A stretch of DNA of 64,000 bases from Margaritispora aquatica (GCA_007644065.1 VJWN01000028.1:1-64000); one strand, 5' to 3'; shown: positions 21,327 to 34,200, counted from the stretch's first letter. Numbers and translations are program-made. The notes: generated by a model from the sequence alone, not told the origin.

Positions 21327-24300
21327 GAGTTTACATGAGCTTGAGGATCGTCTGAGTATCAGCTTCTCTTGGTCGAGTAGTCATCCACAACTTTTGTGAA
21401 TGTGAAGGAAGAAAAGAAGCGTGTGCATACCACCATCCTTAGCACTAGGAAATTTTCTCTGCGCGGCTCCAGTAGGATCATATATTCCCCTCGGGCGATT
21501 GGAAGTGGTGAAAAGGATCTCTCCTCGTAATGCCTTAGAGACTTCCTCCTCGTCAGATAGTACGTCATCAAATATTGATGGTGAAGACGAATCAAGGCTC
21601 ATGGCAATATAATAGCATGACAGCATAACAGCCTGAAATAATGACACCCTGACACCTGCCAGACTTCCAATGACTTAGTTGTCGAGAGAGCTCTGCGAAG
21701 TGAGCCCATACAATCCTTATCCATCCATTAATCCAGCGTCTGGGAACCACGTTATGTATCGGGTTATGTTGATGTGGAATGGACATTTCTTCGGATGTGT
21801 AGATGGTATTCGTGAGATTCGGGTGGGTGTTTGGACATGTTCCCAAGGTATTCCTAAGAGGATGCTCCCAAGTGCAGCGCCCTGTGGAAGGGCAAGAGTA
21901 GAGGATCCGGAGACATCTCCGGTGTACATCTCTTCAATGCTCAAGCGCCTCTTCCCACATGTCGCAATACACAGAGATCTTGATTTGAGGTCGACCCATA
22001 ATCTTCCCGCTGCATATTCTCGAGCTTTTTTCGCCACATTCGTGTGCTGGTTTGGAGGATTCTGATGAAAATGTATCTGGTCTCGCTTTCTGCCCTGAAG
22101 AATGGCTATCGATTAAAGATGTTGCTGGATAGCAGGGACGGAAGTGGAACTGGTTATCACCAACCCGTAACCAGATGCTGCACGGGGTTAATATATGTCC
22201 TCGAGAGCTCTTCGATGGTTCAATTCGCCTCATCATTGGAGGTTGTAGATTCCAACTCTCGAGAATGATCCTCTTCTTCTCGGTCGGGGTGGCGGACAGA
22301 GCTCCGACCTCTAAGAGTTGGACACTTCCCCACCAGACGCTGGGACAGTTTCATGATTGGCGGAAAGAGTCTCCTGGTCATTGCAACTTTGCTTTCGATT
22401 CTCCCTCCCCTTCGCATCCACAGAACTACTTCTACAGTAGCCAGAGTACCAAAAATAATTACAAAACACTTTCTCCTCTTCCACTTCCCACTTCCCACTT
22501 TCACTTTCACTTTCACTTTCACTCCCACGATACAGAATACACAATGCGCGATGAAAGCGAAACATTGTATCTCTCGTCGTCTATAGTAATGGTATGACCG
22601 AAAACTCTGGTTTCAATTAATTATTGATTGGGTCGGATCAAAGACACTTACTTATTGGGACTCGACTGGCTGGTGCTGGAAATGGACACGCCCCTCCTCA
22701 TAAGGCAAAGTCATAAGTCATTAATCAAAGAACTTGGTTGTGTCATGCGTTTGTCGTTCTCCCATTATAAGATGATCCTTGAACTAAAAAGGATTCATCG
22801 AGAACATCGAGAACATCGAGAACATCGAGAACATCGAGACCATCGAGACCATCGAGAACAATGGGAGAGTAACCGGGATTTTCGGTGTTCCAGTTCCAGA
22901 ACCATTTGGTCACCACACACTGTAAGAAGGTAGTAATGATTGGCTTCAGTGCCGTGTAACTGTCACAGCACGACACGACAGCACCACCGATCGGGATCAG
23001 CCGGGGACCAACGACTTCTTCAATCGTTTGGGAGGCGCCGCCTGCATCCATAGACATAGAAATTGGTGTCAATAGAATACCCCTCTGCGACAGTTAGCAC
23101 TTGTTGGCAGTGATGATGCTCATAGAGTGCTATCATACTATGATGTAACAGAACTTTAAAAGACAGCAGCCTCCAAAAGATCAAGTGCCCTGTATTTTAA
23201 GGCCTGTAGAAACTTATCAATTCCCCAGTGAGTGCGATTGGAAGCACCCCGTAATTTATCACATTCTCCTCTAATGCTCTATTGCATTGATTGCACTGCA
23301 CGTCGATGTTGGATATTGCCCTTACACTTCTTCTTTGTTTGACATGGCAGAGCAGACCAGCTTCGAAAATGACAGTCAAGTGCTTGAGAGTATGTTGGAT
23401 GTTCATTTTCATATCATATGCATGTTGAGTTCTGCGTTCTGCGTCTTGGAGATTTTGCATCTTGACTAGACCGTGTTGTGCGCAATTGACCATTGGTAGA
23501 GTGTGACCTTACACGCGATCCTTCTCTTAGTTCATGGAACCCGGATCACTCTTGACTTAAGACTTCCTTGGAGATATAATATAATGCCGACACCGGACAT
23601 GATAGTGAGGTTGCATATGGTAGCGACAATAAGGTTACATATGTCAGTAAAATACCAATCACTGTATTGACTCTGCACTAGCTACATACACTAGTCTAGC
23701 AGTACTCATTGAATTTACCTAGAGCTCTGCTTATCCGTCTAAAATTGCGCTAAGAGATAGAAACGCAAGAATGCCATATCTAGGAGTTAAATTGGCCTAT
23801 CACCAGCATATCGCACCCCAATAGTCCCATCGACTCGTCTTCCATCTCCGCATTACCTACCTTATCTATATATCATCAATATCGGTCTCACACCATGGAA
23901 ACAAAAGCCAGAAAAAGGTGGCAAATCTCTCAGCACCGCTGTTGTCGGTCGGTCCATACCCAATTTTGGAACATTCGAATTCATGACAATCTCATCTTGG
24001 CACATTAAAAAGTCTAATACAAATCACATGAGTACGTCGACGCTGGACTGAAAGCTTCGAATTGGAGCATTCTACGTGAAGATGGCGAGGTCGCATTTCC
24101 TGCCAAATGGTAGTAAGTTGCAAGGCGTTTAGCAATTTGAGATCTTGTATTTGGTAAAAGTCTTAGATCAACAAACTCATCTCGGCACCAAAATCCGCAA
24201 ATTTTCAGTGAGACCAACCAAGTGATCAAGTTCTTCTTTGAGGCTCGAGATCAAAAGTAATACAGTACAGCACAATCGCGGTCCATAAGAAATATACATT

Positions 24301-25733
24301 TTAGATGGGCTTGGCAGTGGCTAAAATCGAGGTTCTGGTCTGATTCTGAGATGATATTGGATGAACACACTCTCAAGCTGACCTGATATTGTAGCTGCCA
24401 TGGAGGAATGGACATGATAGAATTCCAGATTGGAAATGCATTTTTATATTTTCTGCTAGATGAAATCTGCAGCTTTGTGTATCCGTTATCCATTCAAGCG
24501 AGCTTTCATGAGCTCAGGGCGACCAGCCAGTTCGATAGAGAAACGGATAAACGCGCAACATGACTTGAAGCTTGTGACCAAGCCAGATTTAATGTCCATC
24601 AGCACTCTAATAAGATGGGTCTCGTCTTCCGTATAGCTGATATAAAGCCACTACTCTAGGCCATATTGACCACCTCAGCTAGTAATCAAACAACGAAACA
24701 TTGAACTTTCTTGACTACTGTATCTCCGAAGCATCATAGTAGTACTTGGAGCGTAACGCAGACCACCCATACTCAATGAGAGCCGAGTTTTTCTCGGTGA
24801 GGCGCTTGTAGAATACAGCAACTTAAGAGCCGTCTTCGTATCAAGCACATAGCTAGTATGTTGAGGTAGAGCTACTTGAGGAAAGAAGGGCTCGCTTTTC
24901 AGTTAAATTCTTGAGACGACGATGTAGATTTCAGGTCTCAAATGAAAGCCAAATGGGTAGAAGGTGTGCTTAAAGTGCTTGCGAGAAGTGAATCTTAAAT
25001 CACAGAGGTGTTACCGAGCACTCTCTAGCGAATGATGACAATAATACCTGTAACGAGAATGGTGAAAGTCATCAAGTTAACAGTCCTGAAAACGTGGGGA
25101 TATATCCCTAGTAGGGCAGGGGCAAGAAAGGACAAAGATAAATTGGAATTTAATTTGTATTGGAGAAGTAGGCAGGACGAATGCATAATTGTTAGATATT
25201 AGAACTTTTCAGCGTCAGACTTGGCGTCGCGCTATATCAAAGATATAGGTATGGACCTTCAAATTTGCTCGTTTCGTCACAATTTCTCCTCCTCAACACA
25301 CCTCCATATGTATCTCTTCTGCCAAAGGGAAGTGATCTACACGTACTGCAGCATCTTTCCAATGTGGACGCAGAGTGGACGGGTTCCTATACCCCTCTCG
25401 AATGGTCCCTCACAAATACCCATATTCAAATTTCCTTCAACCCAGCGGCAACGCATACGGTACTATATTGCGGGGTATAGCAGCGGTTTTTCTGTGGTAG
25501 GATCTTATGCTGATCTTGGATTGTGGGGAAGTGGAGAAAGCAAAACGTCTTCGCTCGGCATGAACTCGGCCGAATGTAGGGGGCGAGGAAAGTTAATTTC
25601 AGTTGACATTATATTAAAGCATATATACTTAGACGAGAATAGGCCTCAAGTTTCCTTTTCACTTCACTTTCAACCTTCTTAGTTCATTCTGGGAGTAGGT
25701 GGATTCCTCTCATTCTCTCTCTGGACTGTTGCA
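21327..25733. other. 4.4-kb gene-poor interval
   Basis: No supported gene. Frames of 60-150 codons overlap on both strands without recognisable features. A (CTTTCA)n tract occurs at about 22497-22522 and a 9-bp minisatellite at 22796-22858. The frames at 22175-22597 and 22628-22933 are open mainly because they cross these repeats. The last few hundred bases should hold the promoter of the GH78 gene. No RNA genes or transposon ends seen. Confidence 0.55.
22796..22858. repeat. 9-bp minisatellite, seven units
   Basis: Seven tandem units of CATCGAGAA, with units five and six reading CATCGAGAC. The 9-bp length keeps any frame open (reads as Arg-Glu-His repeats on the plus strand), but no gene was found around it. 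Confidence 0.95.
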
Positions 25734-28361
25734 ATGTTTACTGTTCGAATTGCTACTCTTTGTGCAATTATTTGCGATTTCACTCTTGCATATCAGACTT
25801 CGAGCTCAAGAAGCAATGCGGATAGGTAAGGGGCCTCTTTATGTTATGAGTGCTGCTGACATAACAAGAAATACTACCTTTCATCCATTAGGTCTGGCTT
25901 TGGGATCTAGTCCTTCTGCAAATGTTAGCAAATTCAAGAGTTTCAAACTGAGTCCTGAGAAGCCCTACGCTACCATAGACTATGGCAGCGAAGTTGGAGG
26001 CTATCCCTTATTCGGTGTCGATTCTGTCACTGGAAAGGTGCAAATCGAAGTAAAATATTCTGAGCCATTCCCCGGTCTCAATGAACTTATGTCTGATGGT
26101 CCACTCCCGTATGCCGCTGGACTCTCCAATAACTTCCGTGTTGAGACATTCGAGATTGTTTCCAAAGGTCTGGTGGAGTCGTTCCTGATTCAAGGTGGCC
26201 TAAGATGGCAATCAATCCGTCTTCTTACGAATGGGACAGTCAAATTCTCGTCCGTCAATCTTAGAGCATCATTCCCGGGCACAGATCTCAATGCTCTTCC
26301 CGGATCATTTGCTTGTGACAATGAGCTGCTTAATCAGGTCTGGGAGCTTGGTGCAAAGGCTGCTGATGCGTGGTGCGTTGAGGCTGGAACACAGGAAGCT
26401 GTTTGGAAAGTGTCTGAGATGAATGGTGCTTTCGTGAGGAATATGCGACCTGTATCAACATACAAGTCTGCAGAATTCATAAACTACAACTTGGAATTCC
26501 AGGCGAAGATTAAGAGAGGCGGTACTGGCTGGGTTATGGTAAGAAACTTCTCTCTGGTTGATATTTTGTTGCTAACAAAAGTCGATAGGCTTATGGGTTG
26601 ACATCTGGGGCAGGAGGAATCCAACTCAATCTCATGGGCGAACTTCCCTCAAACTCTACCTTTGTCAATACGAACACCTCACTGACACCTCCAAACTCAA
26701 TTATGCTAGGCTACGGATACTCATTCGTCAATCAAACCACACTTGAGTCATACTACCTAGATACTTTCCCCATCTCATTCTCGAACCACAAAAACATGTG
26801 GTACACCATTAACTCTGCTCTATCGACATCCGGCTATCTCTCCGTTTCAATAAACAATACCAAGATTTTCAATGTCTCTTTAGCAAACTACTATATTGGT
26901 GGCTCTTCTATTCCAGTATCTGGGTCCTTTGGTTTTGGTGCTTGGCAAGATCAATCCGCTTATTTCAAGAATGCGCTCGCTTTTGATACAACCACCAATA
27001 CACTTCTCTACAATAACACGCTCACTTCTGCTTCTGTTCTTTCAGAGTATGGTGTTAATGTTAATAGCCTCTCTCTTTGTCTAGACGGTCCAAAGCGAGA
27101 TCGTCTTGTCTGGCTTGGAGATTTCATCCACACAGGTCGAATTGTAGCAACCAGCACCTCCCGCTTCGACATTATTAAATCCACACTCCAATTATTCCTT
27201 GACTGGCAGAGTCCCCTAGGCCTTCTACCTTTCGCACCTCCAATGGGTTACGATCCAGCTCAAGCAGGAAACACATATGCCCTCGCTGCGGGCGTAGTAG
27301 AGGTGTATGGACTTGTCCTGACAGACTACCAGATCCTAGGCCTGATATCTTTCTGTGACTACGTAAAATCAAGCAATGATCTCACTTTCGCAGCAGAAAC
27401 GTGGTCTAAGTGGGAATTTCAAACAGCATGGCTCATGAACCAAATCAACACCACCACAGGTCTACTTGCCCTCCCAGGCGTCACGTTCCTCGACTCCTCG
27501 CGTTCCCAGGGCTCAGCTGCGTCCTGCGGGATGCTAGAAGCACTGCATAAACTTACGGACGTCGCAATCGCCATTAACCAGACCGCCTCCGCCTCCAAGT
27601 ACCGGAATGCATCCGTGTCTCTCTTTCAGGGAATCAACACCCAACTCTGGAATGAGCAAGGTGGATTTTATTCACTCTCCCCAGCCTACCCAAATGACTT
27701 CTCCGTCGCTGGCATTGCACTCTGCCTCTCTTCTGGTGCAGCCAACGCCACACAAGCTGCGCGGTCAGTCGCAGCGTTGGAGAAACTCCGTCTTAGTCCC
27801 GGCTTCAAAGACACGACGCTCGCTAATTCCTCAGACCCTAGTGTCGTCATCTCACCCAACACAAATGGTTTCCTCCTCTCATCCCTCCTAGCACAGAACA
27901 CTACCACTGCAACGGCAATTGCCAAGTCGCTGCTAGAGACGCTTTGGGGCGCGATGTTGGCGAGCAACGAGACGAGCACAGGAGCGAGTTGGGAATACGC
28001 CGACCAGAATGGCCAGCCGGGATTGGGGATGTATACGAGTTTATCGCATCCATGGGGAGGAGCACCAACGTATTTGCTGAGTGAGTATGTGGCTGGATTG
28101 AGACAGAAAAAGGGTGTGCGGGGTTTTGGGTGGACAGAATGGATAGTTGCTCCTGGTTTGGGATTGGAGATGGGGTTAGAGAGGGCTGAGACGAGAGTTG
28201 TTACTCCATTTGGAGAGCTGGGTGTTGGTTGGAAGATTTGCGAAGGCAAGTTGAACGTTACAATCAATGCCCCGAGACAGACTGAGGGGCTATTTATCCT
28301 CGCTGGTGTGGAGAAGAGGTTGACTGGTGGGCAAGTATATGAGTTTCAAGTAACTCTTTGA
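25734..28361 (+). CDS. Secreted GH78 alpha-L-rhamnosidase-like enzyme
   Basis: Exons 25734-25825, 25869-26538 and 26589-28361 encode 844 aa. The first exon gives a hydrophobic leader (MFTVRIATLCAIICDFTLAY) that I take as a signal peptide. A longer frame from 25699 skips the first intron and loses this leader. The N-terminal beta-sandwich contains TIDYGSEVGGYPLF. The C-terminal half is the six-hairpin (alpha/alpha)6 barrel of GH78, with the active-site motif DGPKRDRLVWLGD at about residues 420-432 and ASWEYADQNGQPG, SHPWGGAPTYLLSEYV further on. Many NxT/S sites fit secretion. GH78 enzymes release L-rhamnose from pectin (rhamnogalacturonan) or glycosides; fungal members with DGPKRDR in place of the DERLGW form are common, and their exact substrates often remain untested. 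Confidence 0.88.
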
Positions 28362-29020
28362 AATATTTCCTGACACTCGTCAGCAATTCATGTCATTTTC
28401 AAGTATGCAAACTATAATTCCGGATATTTCGCTGTGAAAGCAGTTTTTATCTAAACATTGTAACTGTCCTGTAATAATGCACAATATCATACACGCCAAT
28501 TTGATATATCAACATCAGAAGGCTTTTCAGACACTTGTTACAATGCATAAAGGGGGGTAAATCATATATTTCTTTAGGAAAGTCTAGAAGGCTATGCTAA
28601 GAACAGCACTTAAGTAAATGACAGACTTATAACGACACTTAAGTACATCACCAGGATATCATCAAAAGTACCATCCATTACTTCAATGTCACTCTCAGCA
28701 TGATACTATCAACCTTGAACGAAATGTGTGCCGTCTTTAAGCGAAATTCATCCCACTCGAAGAAGAGAGGGATACTATGGTCTTTCTAATAGAGGTAATA
28801 AAGGTATGTTTATCAACCCTATCGAGCTTTCTAAAAATAGCTTCGAGTGAGAAAAACAATGCAATGGAAGTCCCCCTAAACCAGACCAAGTCTCTGGCTG
28901 ATGTAGATGCACAGCTCTAATTATCGAGCATCGATATATCATTATCATTAACATAACAGAAACACGAATGCCATGACACCTATCTACCCAACAACTCCAT
29001 CCCCCTCACTTAACTCCCTA
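28362..29020. other. Intergenic, convergent 3' ends
   Basis: Spacer of 659 bases between the convergent GH78 and pepsin-fold genes. A+T-rich, with no frame, repeat or RNA gene that I can support. It should hold both polyadenylation regions. Confidence 0.6.
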
Positions 29021-31381
29021 TCACCTTCCCTCAAACCCATGTTCCCTCCTTAGTTCGCTCATAATCTCCCTCTGCAACTCCGCCTCCATCACCTCCAACT
29101 CCCTCTCCCTCGCCAACCTCTCCTTCTCCAGCCTCACCCTCTCGATACGCTGCTGCAGCACATTCAGCTTCGTCATACCCCCCACGCCAACACCAACCCC
29201 ACTGCCGCTCCCACTAGCGATACTTGGGCTCGAAGCCCTCGACGAGGGACCTTCATGCGCATACTCGGGGGTATCAGTCGTGAAGGACCCGCGCAGGGTT
29301 GGACTCGCGGGTGAGATGGACATAGGTACTGATTTACGCTTGATGACAGTCGTTGGGGAGGGTGTGTGGGTCGGCACGCTTTCAGTTTCGGGATCAATAC
29401 CGTGCGGAGAGCTGGTGGGAATGGAGAGTCGAGTGTATGGATCCTCGCGAACAGGTGAGTAAGTTGCGGAGGGCATGTACATCTCAGTGCTCAACTCTGT
29501 GCCTGCTGTGTGTCGTCTGGTATCATGCTCGTAAATCACTGGGACTAGGACACCAGCACCAGCGCCTCGATCCACCATCGATGACCCATGCCCATGTCCA
29601 TGCTCATCGCGAACGTGAATCTCGTTCTCGGACGCAACGGGTCCTTTAGCCATCACTATACCATTACCTGCCAGCTGATGCGCATTAGCGGTCGTAGGCA
29701 ATTCCTGGTCACTGCGGCTGCTACCAATTTCTGGGTGCATAGGCAAGGCGCCATTAGAGTTGACATCCGAATTTCGTCGCGTTTCGCGACTTGCCTTTCT
29801 CTTTTTCTTGATCAGGCAGAAAGCGATGAGAGTGCAGATGAATGCAAGGACGGCGATCACACCGATTACTAGTCCGGCTATCGCACCCCCGGAGAGTGGC
29901 TTTGAGGATGAAGATGCCGCGGGGGTGGTAGCTGATGATGTCGCTGCGTTGGGAACGATGACTGTGCTTGTTCTCTGAGGGGCAATGGTGGACGTAGGAA
30001 TTCCTGTTGCAACGCCAGTCAGTGCTGGTATGGTTGAGACACCGGCTTGGATCTCGACGATGTTTGTGTCTTTGGCATCAAAAAGCACCTGCGCCAGAGC
30101 TACTTGCGAGTTGTCGATGTCATAAACGGAGTACATACTCCTCAAGAATGTCGTCCCGAGGACATAGTATGCTGTATCTACGTTGTCACTCTGGGAATAA
30201 AAACCTAGATGACAGGTGCTTGTGAAAGAGGGAATCGAATATTTGGTCCCCGTCGCGAATATCATTTGCGCAACTGTGACGTTGAGCGCGATGTCTGTGC
30301 CTGAAGAGGTTTGGAGGAAGAAAGTAAAGTAGGCGTCTTTTTCTGTAATGGCCTTGTCACAATCCACAAAGAGGTTGATGTTCCCGTCGTCTCCTGCATC
30401 GATGGCGTTGAGGTACGCCACGATGGTGTTTAATATCTTCGCGGGTATTAACGTCCAACGCGTAGCGGTGTTCAGACTGACAGGTCGTGAATACCCCATG
30501 TTGAAGGGAATGAAGGTTTGGTTTTGTGCGCGCAAACCCATGCCTGTCATGTTGATGTAGTAGGATCCAGGGGTTTTTACTGTTTCGGCACCGAGAAGGT
30601 TGAAGACAGCGAGGGTACCGCTGAACTTCTTGGTATCAATTCCGCCGAAGAGGACTGAGCCTAAAGTGCTGTTGTTTTGGTTGAGATAGATGCTGTATGC
30701 TTTGGCGTTGATCCTCCTCTGTGCAACGAGCTGCGTCAATACGCTGTTTGCACCATATCCTAAACCAAGAACTCCGACAGATTGAAATGCGGTTGAGTTC
30801 ATGATCAGACCCATTTCGACGCCAGTAAGTGTCAGACCAGCAATTCCAAGTGAATCACTGAAGTGATAGCCTTTAACATAATTATCGTCAAGGAAAGTTA
30901 CCGAGAGGGGTCCCAGTGACGAGCTGTTGGAAAAAGTTGAGGAGTCTTTTGGGACGTCTGTTACTTCATTCATTAGCGAGTTGAACAAAGAGACAGGAAT
31001 TTAAAAACACCACTGACAAGTTCCACCAATACATGGGCCTTTCATAATAGCAATAGCAGTGCCGTTTGTGCAGACGTCTGCCGTGCTCCCAAAAACCGTT
31101 GTCTCAACGAGAGCGTTATTCACCAACAACGAGAGTCTTTGAGGCGGAGTCCCAACTGTCACATTAATCATGTAACCGTAAAGACTCTGATTATAGGCAA
31201 GTGACGAAGAGACTCCTGCACGAGCTCGAAGACGGAAGTCATTTTGCGTGAGTCTAGAACCCTCGACATGATCAATTGCAATCTCCAGCACTTTTGCAGC
31301 CTGCACATTAGCGTTAAACAAAACCAACACAACGAGTGCAAACAAATGCGAGACCACAGGCCTCACGAATAAATACGTCAT
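29021..31381 (-). CDS. Pepsin-fold membrane protein lacking both catalytic aspartates
   Basis: Exons 31381-31018 and 30963-29021 encode 768 aa. The intron uses donor GTCAGT and removes an in-frame TAA at 31003-31001 that otherwise looks like a nonsense mutation. Residues 1-28 are a signal peptide. The A1 aspartic-protease fold follows: NVTVGTPPQRLSLLV leads to NNALVETT where active pepsins have DTGSS (Asn88 at the catalytic position), and the second site reads LNTATRW instead of DSGTT or DTGTT (Asn286). GVLGLGYG and LGTTFLRSMYSVYDIDN show the fold is otherwise kept. A Ser/Thr/Pro stalk leads to a single membrane span at about 480-506, then a basic stop-transfer and a tail of about 260 residues rich in Ser/Pro that ends in a charged coiled coil. 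Likely a surface protein or receptor-like pseudoprotease. An in-frame upstream extension from 31819 would bury the signal peptide and is rejected. Confidence 0.88.
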
Positions 31382-31769
31382 TGCTGAAACAAAACGCCGT
31401 TGAGACAAAAATAAAGCAAAGACAAAAGAGCGGGGAGAAGATGAATTGATAAGGTTCAAGCTCTCCCTGTGCATGAAATAAGCCTTGGGTTTCTTTTGAG
31501 GTCCTGCATGACTTTCGTGAGTGGGCTTTATGCAGGTGTGCGAGAGGATATTGACTTGGCCTAACATGTCAGTGGTTGGGGAGAATCCTTCGGTTGGTGG
31601 CTGACATAGCCTCGCTTTTCCACCACCACATCTGGAGAAATCCCACCTCAAAACTCTACTTGAAGATATCCCGAAAGATTGAAGCGCCCGACTTGTATGT
31701 ATACTTCGGGTGAACGTCGGCTTGGACCTGAGGTTGTTGTACAAAGTGTGGAAGCAAGCAAGCGAGCAT
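31382..31769. other. Intergenic, promoter of the pepsin-fold gene
   Basis: Spacer of 388 bases between two genes in tandem on the minus strand. A frame from the downstream gene stays open into it, but there is no second coding signal. It should contain the promoter of the pseudoprotease and the terminator of the serine hydrolase. Confidence 0.55.
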
Positions 31770-33662
31770 TTACGACAGAATCTCCTGTTCCTTCTCACCT
31801 TCAGCCCATATCTTGTCACTCTCTTGCACCCTGGCCATCTTTACCCGAAATCCAGACATTTCCAGCTCCCCAACAACCTTTTTGCCATCCTCGCCTCCCC
31901 AAAACACAATCTCAAGCAGTGGTTCGCCGGCATAGTACAACGGATCAAGATCAGTGACACAGTAATCATCCCACATTTTCTCAGGCTCTCTCCCCTCTAT
32001 CACAATTGTCCCTCTCCAGATTTCTCCTGTCTTGTTCTGCTCGTCTCTAAACAGCATGGTAGGGATGAGCTGAATGCGAAAAGGCTTGTTGTCGACCATG
32101 GGTGCGATAAGGGGGTGCCAAGTGGGCAGAATATCAGTAGAGTTGGAGATGAATTGCGTGATATACAGTGATTTCTTAGCGGTTTGTGAGATGATGAGGC
32201 TTGAATTGAGAGTTGGTTCTGTAGCTGCAAATATTCCAGTATATCTAGCACAAAGATCTTGCTGGGCGATTGCCTCAGCTGTTTGGATCAGAGGCACAGT
32301 GACGATCTCTCGGATCTCTTCTAACAGACGGTTTGAATCTCCAGCAGTGAAGATCGAGATGCCCAAGTCATAGTCGGGTACCATCATGATGTAGGTAAAG
32401 TATCCGGGCAGACCTCCACCTTTCGTGTTAAAAGTGATGGGCCGTGAGGTCGATGGGAGGACTGAAGAGGTTCGGAAGATCTCCCACGGCATGCCATAGT
32501 ATGACGAGAGTGAGTTTGAATAGGAGCCTGGATTGAACCAGTTGAATTGAGGGGAAAGTCCGTTGTACTTCGACAATACGTATCGTACGAACTTGGACAT
32601 ATCGTTCGTGGAACTATATAAGCCTCCTGTTCTGTTTTAATATGTCAGATATGACCATACCTATTGAGCTGGATCACAAAACTTACGGTCGCTGCACACC
32701 CTCCTCAGCATCCCACCAGTTCTCACCGAGAGGCAAAACAGCCAAACTGTCCTCTGGCTTGGTAAATGAACTTCCATTCATGTACAAAGGATCCAAGATG
32801 AATTCCTCAACATAGTCCACAAAGCTAACACCGGTGACATTTTCAACAACAAGCCCCAGAAGATCAAAGTTAACATTCGAATATGTTGACTTCTGCTTAG
32901 GTGGCCAAAGTGGCTGCATTGTTGCTAATTTTTCTAGCAGGTCTATACTGTCAACATCCTGAAGTCTTAAGTGTAGGGAAGACTTTACTTACCCTCAGCA
33001 GTACAAGGCGTATCACATTTCGTCAAGCCAGTCGGCGTGGCAGGTGGAAGCCCAAGAGAAAGAGGATCAGGCAACATATCAAACAAATCCGCTTGAGCAA
33101 CTAACAGGACCCATCAGCCTCTATCCTCTCATCTCACCTGACTCATCTCATCAAAACATGATTCTCACATACATTCCCTCGGTATCCCACTCAACTGGCT
33201 CGCCACTGTCCTCAAGGTAATATCCTTCCACGGAATGCCCCCCTTCAGATCCAAATACTTGTCAATTGGATCATCAATGCTCAAATTACCCGCAACATGC
33301 TGCTGAATTATTGCCAGCGTTGTAAACGCCTTGGTGATGCTTGCGACGCGGTAGACGCTGTCGCCTTTCACCTCCGCTGCTCCCGGACGAGCGGAATTCT
33401 TGAAGCGCGCGGTGTGGTGATGTTCCCATAGTGAGGATGCAGAGGTCGTGATTTCAATTGAGAAGGAATAGGTGTCGTAGATGGGATTTGAAATTAGCTT
33501 CTGGAGGTTGTTGGTTATGGTGCTTAGTGTTGAGGGGAGGAGGGTGGAGGCGTTGTAGGTATAGTGTTTTGGGAGGACGAAAGCGGGGGAGGGGTCATAA
33601 CATGCCGCTTGAACTTTGAAAGCCAAGGAAGAAAGTAAGACTAAACTGGTTGATAGGAACAT
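31770..33662 (-). CDS. Secreted beta-lactamase-fold serine hydrolase
   Basis: Exons 33662-33173, 33100-32993, 32933-32687 and 32631-31770 encode 568 aa. Residues 1-20 (MFLSTSLVLLSSLAFKVQAA) form a signal peptide; an in-frame ATG at 33761 would place 33 residues before it and is unlikely. The three marks of class C beta-lactamase/DD-peptidase folds are present: S108-I-T-K111 (nucleophile and base), Y217-S-N219, and TKGG near 351-354 in the place of KTG. Long loops carry several Asn glycosylation sites. Fungal members of this family act as esterases, transesterases or amidases (some in natural-product pathways), and real substrates are seldom known. It lies directly upstream of, and on the same strand as, the pepsin-fold gene. 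Confidence 0.88.
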
Positions 33663-34200
33663 TTTGTGAGTTCTGATGAAGCGTTTAGTGAGATGAGATG
33701 AAATCATGTCTGAGACACACCTAAAAGTGGGAGTGGGTGGCTTGCTATCAAGGTACGTCATGTAAAACTACAATGTATGAGGAGGTTGGGTGGCACAGCT
33801 TGGTGATTCGCTTGTTGGTTCGCTTGTTGGAAATAGTCATGGAACAAATATAAAAACCCCCGCTTCTATAGCACCTTCAGAATTTATAATAATGGTCCAT
33901 CACCTCAAGAAGCAGAATATTCAGCTTAAAGTAATGAATCCATACCTAGTCAAAGTAATGTTGCTACAAGTCTAGACACTGAGCACCAATGTCGGTATGC
34001 TTCCAGGGTCTCAATAGTGAACAAATATAGACATCGAGGTAATTGGACGTGATGAAGTTAGCTTGTGTCTATTTCCTATGACTCTGCTCTTTCTAACTCT
34101 ATAATCTAAATGCTGTCTATCTGTCATAACGTCGTTCATATAGATCGTATGAATACTACCTATGCCACCGAAAATGCACCTAGCACCACCTTCTAAATCA
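33663..34200. other. Intergenic
   Basis: Spacer of 538 bases between the GH76 stop and the serine-hydrolase start, both on the minus strand. Nothing coding seen. A short direct repeat (CTTGTTGG) occurs near 33808-33828. Confidence 0.5.

Noticed and set aside
22175..22597. 140-codon plus frame
   Set aside because: Overlaps antisense frames of similar length and ends in a (CTTTCA)n tract; no protein features.
22796..22858. 9-bp direct repeats considered as a CRISPR-like array
   Set aside because: The units are contiguous without spacers and the genome is fungal; it is a simple minisatellite.
25699..25868. N-terminal part of a long single frame at the GH78 gene
   Set aside because: The alternative start at 25734 with a 43-bp intron gives a good secretion leader and joins in phase; the long frame reads through the intron.
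27686..28267. 193-codon minus-strand frame inside the GH78 gene
   Set aside because: It is the antisense of a well-supported coding region and has no recognisable features.
31001..31003. In-frame TAA that seems to break the pepsin-fold gene into two frames
   Set aside because: A GTCAGT donor (31017) and an AAG acceptor (30964) remove it in a 54-bp intron with a CTAAT branch site, giving GGTLTDVPKDSSTF, the expected family sequence, in perfect phase.
31382..31819. Upstream in-frame extension of the pepsin-fold protein
   Set aside because: It would put about 146 residues before a clear signal peptide. The ATG at 31381 is the sensible start.
33663..33761. Upstream ATG of the beta-lactamase-fold gene
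   Set aside because: Adds 33 polar residues ahead of the hydrophobic leader, which would prevent its use as a signal peptide.
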